A DNA stretch of 64,000 nt. It comes from Candidatus Melainabacteria bacterium (GTDB lineage: Bacteria; Cyanobacteriota; Vampirovibrionia; Obscuribacterales; Obscuribacteraceae). The translations under genes and the position numbers were made by a program. The first letter of the stretch is position 1, and every line of letters starts with the position of its first letter. The stretch covers positions 1-64,000 of the forward strand of contig JADJWK010000001.1 of NCBI GenBank assembly GCA_016716405.1, given 5' to 3'. Shown here one piece after another: positions 60,565-64,000 of the stretch. The notes beneath the pieces are model-generated. The model was not told where the DNA came from. It made no database searches and was given only the letters and a program-made list of their open reading frames with translations.

Positions 60565-63141
60565 TCAATACAGACTCCAGTCGAGATAACGAAAATCAGC
60601 GGAATCGACATGCTCGAAAGAGCACTCGAGAGACTCCAGGATGACAGCTCCTCTCCGGGCTCCCAGGGCGACCTCGGGTCTGAACTCGGTTCCCAGGGCA
60701 GAGAAAGGCACCACCCGGTCGAGCTTTATAGAAACCAACCCACCTGCAGGAACTTCTACTTCGAGTTTTTTAGTAGCAGCATTCACCGAGAAATCAGGAC
60801 GGTCGAGCCGGCGCATTACCAGATCGATGGAGACAGTAGCGGGGGAGTCTTGCTGACCCTTTACCACCCCTGACAAACGCACTGCACAGGAGCCGCTATC
60901 TTTTCCATCGATTTGCCGGCTTCCGACAAGATAAGCCGGCGCTCCCGGCGCCACCACCAGAGGTTTGTCGATCATAGCAACCGGGTCGCTCGGCAAAGCG
61001 CTCGCTTCAGGCCGAGCTTTCTCGAACCCGGTAAGAAGAACCACCCGCACATATCCGGGGAGAGCCTGGCTGACTCCGGTCCGGCTCTCCAGTCGAGCCG
61101 ACTGTCTTTCTGCCGAGACAGGCAGATAGGGAATCCGGGCGTCGAAATCAGCCATGTCGGTGCTCATTTTAGTGAAGCTGAAATCGAACAGGGACGGAAT
61201 CGCGTATTTTCCGTCGGCACCGGCCACAGAGCCATAGATCCGTATGTTCTTCTGCCCGGGAGAGATGGCAATGGTGTTTTTACCGCCCGGCACCAGCCAT
61301 GATACCGGTACCGAGAGCGCCTGCCACTGCCGAAATCGGTCGGCATCAGTGCCCAGCACCCCGGAGAAAAGCTGATACGAGCGCATTGTCGTGCCGGTCT
61401 GGCTGTATCTATAAAGCGGCAAAGAAGGCTCCTCCACCGTCCGTCCGTTCAGGCTCACTGTCGAGCCAGGCAGAGCTTCGGCTGAATCGATCAGGATCAC
61501 GGCTCGATCCGGGTTGCCCGGCGGAATCTCGGTCAGACGGACGAGGCGGTTGCCCGCCGGTATCTCCAGGGAATACTCGCCATCATTCAGGAGCCCCGCC
61601 GAAAATAGAAAAGGCAGTGCCAGAATAGCAGAAGCGAGCCCTAATCTCCTGGCACCCTTTACCGAGCCCAGAGCCACGGAAACCATCAGATAGATGAGCA
61701 GCGCCTTGAGGAGCACAACCAGTGACAGGGCAAGACCGGGCTGCATGCCAAAACAAGTGAGGCTAACATCGATATCCAGGGGCAGAAAAATCGTGAAGGC
61801 AATGGCTATGCCAACGGAACCGAGAGCCAGAGACCAGACTTTGCGACTCTGAGATGCGGACCAGAAGAAATAGACGGCCAGGATGCAAAAAAGAGGAACG
61901 GCGGTAAATCCGTATCGAGGGATTGCCGAGAAGGCCATATACGGCGCATGTGCTGCAATGAGAGCGAGGCTGGAAAGACAAATCAGCCTGCTTTTCGGAT
62001 CGAGGCCCACACCCTTTGACCGCAGGAAAAATGACACCGTCCCGAGACAGCCGAAGGTCAACAGGAAAGTGTGCCAGATACTCTGGGTGATCAGGGGCAG
62101 GCCGGCGATGGCAAACCGATAGTCATTCCAGGGCACGTACCAGAGCCGCTCGAATTTGCGAAAAGCCATGGCTGCATAGACATCCGGATGCTCGAGCACT
62201 CGACCTTTGATCGTCCCCAGTGCTTCAGGCAAAGTGAGTGCATCGATCTGCTCGGGTGGGTCCGGACAATCCCTGCCATCGGTGGCCAGGTCGAAGCCCC
62301 GGAAAAGATTGTAGATCGGCTGACGCTGCGGAGACAGATAGACCTTGCCAGTGGCGGTCCCGGTGAAAGCAAGCCAGGGCGCAAAAAGAATCGCCACCCC
62401 AAGGACAAAAGCAGCCAGCTTGAGACCCAGAGATCGCCTCTCCGAAAGAAAAGGCAGGAATGCCATGAGAAGCATGCCCGGAGCCACCAGAGGCTTGAGC
62501 AGAACCGCCACGGACAGAAGCAAGCCGAGCCCGAGATAGCAGGCGATACCCTTGCTCCGTTCCTGGAGCACGAGACTAGCAAGATAAAGAGCGCCGACCT
62601 CCACGAGACAGGTGAGAGGCTCGGTGAGAAATTTGCTTGTCGATACCAGGGCTGAAGGATAAAGAGCCCAGAGCAATCCACCCAGGATACCGAGAGGCAG
62701 ACTTGCCGTCATTCTCCTGCAGACCGCGTAGACAAGGACAGCGGTAAGACCATGCACCAGGATCATCAGGAAGATCACCGGCTGCATATGCGTGATATCG
62801 GGTCTCGCTCCGACAAGCGAATAAGCCGCCGATCCCAGTAAAGGCATCACCGGGCCATCGAGCATGATCGCGTCTTTTACTGCCCGGCACTGGGAAACCA
62901 GTCGGGAGGGGTCTTTCATGAGGTCAGCGAAGGCCGCCTGCACCGCGGCGGAAGACTCGACATAATGCCCGGAATCGAATAAGCCGGCGCTGCCCAGGCT
63001 GAATCGGGTGAAGCTGACACTACCCGCCATCAGAAAGGCCAGAATGAAGATGAGAAAAGGAGCCGCCTTTTCCAGCCTGGAGCTTGCAGGCTTGTTCTGA
63101 GCCGGTATCTCCACTCTTGCTGCAGAAACGGAAAGACTCAC
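60565..63141 (-). CDS. GT39-type membrane glycosyltransferase with large C-terminal beta domain
   Basis: The product of 858 residues starts at GTG 63141, which overlaps the upstream stop (GTGA) and follows AGGGAG; a longer ATG start at 63195 lies inside the upstream gene. About ten to twelve membrane helices fill residues 30-510, with LFDSGHYVESSAAVQ in the first loop (Asp of the PMT-type motif) and LLWALYPSALVSTSKFLTEP. The last 330 residues are beta-rich and extracytoplasmic (EYSLEIPAGNRLVRLTEIPPG and on). It should transfer a polyprenyl-linked sugar outside the membrane. The C-terminal domain is unlike the short ArnT one and might bind the acceptor. Confidence 0.8.
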   Translation of the reverse strand: MSLSVSAARVEIPAQNKPASSRLEKAAPFLIFILAFLMAGSVSFTRFSLGSAGLFDSGHYVESSAAVQAAFADLMKDPSRLVSQCRAVKDAIMLDGPVMPLLGSAAYSLVGARPDITHMQPVIFLMILVHGLTAVLVYAVCRRMTASLPLGILGGLLWALYPSALVSTSKFLTEPLTCLVEVGALYLASLVLQERSKGIACYLGLGLLLSVAVLLKPLVAPGMLLMAFLPFLSERRSLGLKLAAFVLGVAILFAPWLAFTGTATGKVYLSPQRQPIYNLFRGFDLATDGRDCPDPPEQIDALTLPEALGTIKGRVLEHPDVYAAMAFRKFERLWYVPWNDYRFAIAGLPLITQSIWHTFLLTFGCLGTVSFFLRSKGVGLDPKSRLICLSSLALIAAHAPYMAFSAIPRYGFTAVPLFCILAVYFFWSASQSRKVWSLALGSVGIAIAFTIFLPLDIDVSLTCFGMQPGLALSLVVLLKALLIYLMVSVALGSVKGARRLGLASAILALPFLFSAGLLNDGEYSLEIPAGNRLVRLTEIPPGNPDRAVILIDSAEALPGSTVSLNGRTVEEPSLPLYRYSQTGTTMRSYQLFSGVLGTDADRFRQWQALSVPVSWLVPGGKNTIAISPGQKNIRIYGSVAGADGKYAIPSLFDFSFTKMSTDMADFDARIPYLPVSAERQSARLESRTGVSQALPGYVRVVLLTGFEKARPEASALPSDPVAMIDKPLVVAPGAPAYLVGSRQIDGKDSGSCAVRLSGVVKGQQDSPATVSIDLVMRRLDRPDFSVNAATKKLEVEVPAGGLVSIKLDRVVPFSALGTEFRPEVALGARRGAVILESLECSFEHVDSADFRYLDWSLY

Positions 63142-64000
63142 CGGTCCGATCTCCCTATATTCTTGCTTGAAATCGAATACCAGCGCGGCTCGCATCCGAA
63201 ACCGACCACCTTGCCTGAAGCATCGAAGCCGAAAGCGTGCACCTGGTGCTTGCCCGGCATTCCCAGAAGATTGCCGGGTACTTTTATTGTCCCTTTGCCG
63301 GCAGCGATAGAGATCGAGCGAAGCACGATCGGACCTTGAGGCAGCTCGGCTGACGGCACCGGCAAGATGCCCTGGCCTGATTTCAAGATCACCACTTCGA
63401 TCTTCTCGACCCCTTGCATATTGCGAGAATCGGCTTTCAGAATCAATTCTCGGCCGTTGCCGACACCGAGCACCAGGTCATTGCCAGGCACGGAGCCCTG
63501 CGAAGAGAGAGAGAGGGACGGGGACCAGTCAGAAGGTCTCAAACACTCGACGGCATAGGAGAATGCGCCGTCTCTGGCTTCACGATCGCGCAGAGCCAGG
63601 GACTTCACTATGCCGTTTGCCAGCCAGCTCCGGCTGCGCCCCACCGGAAATACCAGACGATCGCCCATCACCGACGGTGGCGGACCCTGACTGTAGTCGA
63701 TCCAGCTAGGCGGCTGATTCTCGGATTGAAAGAGTAGATCCAGGGATCGCGAGAGCTCCACCAGCTCGTCCCTGCCGGTCACCGGTCGACCGTCGAAATC
63801 TTTCACCTGAACAGATAGAGCAATAGTCTGAAAAGGATCGACTCGAAATTCCCGGAAAACCGGCTCCGCACTCCCCGTATTCAGCTCCGCACGAGGCAGA
63901 GCCTGTCCCCCCGGCCCGGGAAAAGACCAGGACTTATAGGAAGAGTCGGATTGATCCCACTTCAGAACCTTACTTACCCGCCCGGACCGGAGCAGATCGC
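63138..64000 (-). CDS. Predicted extracytoplasmic beta-rich protein, N-terminus outside the window
   Basis: The minus-strand frame ending at 63138 stays open to the window edge (about 287 codons). It includes KVLKWDQSDSSYKSW and FREFRVDPFQTIALSVQV before the internal GTG at 63806. The sequence is rich in Gly, Ser and short beta strands (IVLRSISIAAGKGTIKVPG, HQVHAFGFDASGKVVGFG), suggesting beta-sandwich domains. I do not recognise a family. It overlaps the GT39-type gene by GTGA, so the two work together, perhaps with this protein as a partner of the extracytoplasmic domain. The signal peptide, if any, lies outside. Confidence 0.65.
   Translation of the reverse strand, partial: DLLRSGRVSKVLKWDQSDSSYKSWSFPGPGGQALPRAELNTGSAEPVFREFRVDPFQTIALSVQVKDFDGRPVTGRDELVELSRSLDLLFQSENQPPSWIDYSQGPPPSVMGDRLVFPVGRSRSWLANGIVKSLALRDREARDGAFSYAVECLRPSDWSPSLSLSSQGSVPGNDLVLGVGNGRELILKADSRNMQGVEKIEVVILKSGQGILPVPSAELPQGPIVLRSISIAAGKGTIKVPGNLLGMPGKHQVHAFGFDASGKVVGFGCEPRWYSISSKNIGRSDR

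Overview
The window looks like a surface-glycan locus of a Gram-negative (two-membrane) bacterium. The evidence is an OmpH/Skp-type periplasmic chaperone, an outer-membrane beta-barrel-like protein, a very large filamentous-haemagglutinin-like surface protein, a Wzm/Wzt-type polysaccharide exporter and many nonulosonic-acid and glycosyltransferase genes. The phylum cannot be fixed from this sequence. No tRNA, rRNA, phage or CRISPR features were seen.

Layout. 0-10.7 kb: start of a GT4 glycosyltransferase, then OmpH, a barrel protein with a 9-bp minisatellite, a TPR protein and, divergently, a 2413-residue repeat protein. 10.7-16.2 kb: a frameshifted GT4, a GT-A-like protein, a frameshifted repeat/methyltransferase fusion and an acyltransferase-3 membrane protein. 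16.2-23.8 kb: a PtmE-like sugar nucleotidyltransferase, a LegB-like dehydratase, GT4, a GNAT-NeuB fusion, a HAD phosphatase, a Nudix-like protein and a GT-A paralogue. 23.8-27.4 kb: methyltransferase, GT2 and a capsule-type transferase. 27.6-38.9 kb: a pseudaminic-acid-type block (methylase, pseF, HisF2/HisH2/WbpG-like amidine module, DegT aminotransferase, SpsF-like cytidylyltransferase, unknown GT-B-like protein, pseC, pseB, GNAT, Gfo/Idh). 39.1-48.0 kb: an AT-richer, tightly overlapping cassette (DUF4910-like protein, methyltransferase, acyl carrier protein, M29/NicX-like protein, AMP ligase, PLP aminotransferase, AAC(3)-family acyltransferase) interrupted by an IS3-family element. 48.2-64 kb: GT39-type membrane transferases, GT2, DesVI-like methyltransferase, divergent wzt and wzm, PhyH-type oxygenase, spermidine-synthase-like membrane fusion, GT4, a HicBA toxin-antitoxin pair and a further partial gene.

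How it fits together. The pse/leg genes can make an activated nonulosonic acid. The WbpG/HisH/HisF trio would turn an acetamido group into an acetamidino group. The ACP cassette looks able to activate a carboxylic acid and transfer it to an amine. The methyltransferases, oxygenase and acyltransferase would decorate the glycan, and Wzm/Wzt would export it. The clearest direct observation is a 1255-bp IS3-family insertion (45113-46367), with 13-bp imperfect terminal repeats and a 3-bp target duplication, that splits the cassette's methyltransferase; removing it restores one reading frame. Several conserved genes (10.7-14.5, 18.0-18.2, 20.1-21.1, 23.04 and 45.1-46.3 kb) carry clusters of single-base indels, so either decay or consensus errors must be considered there.
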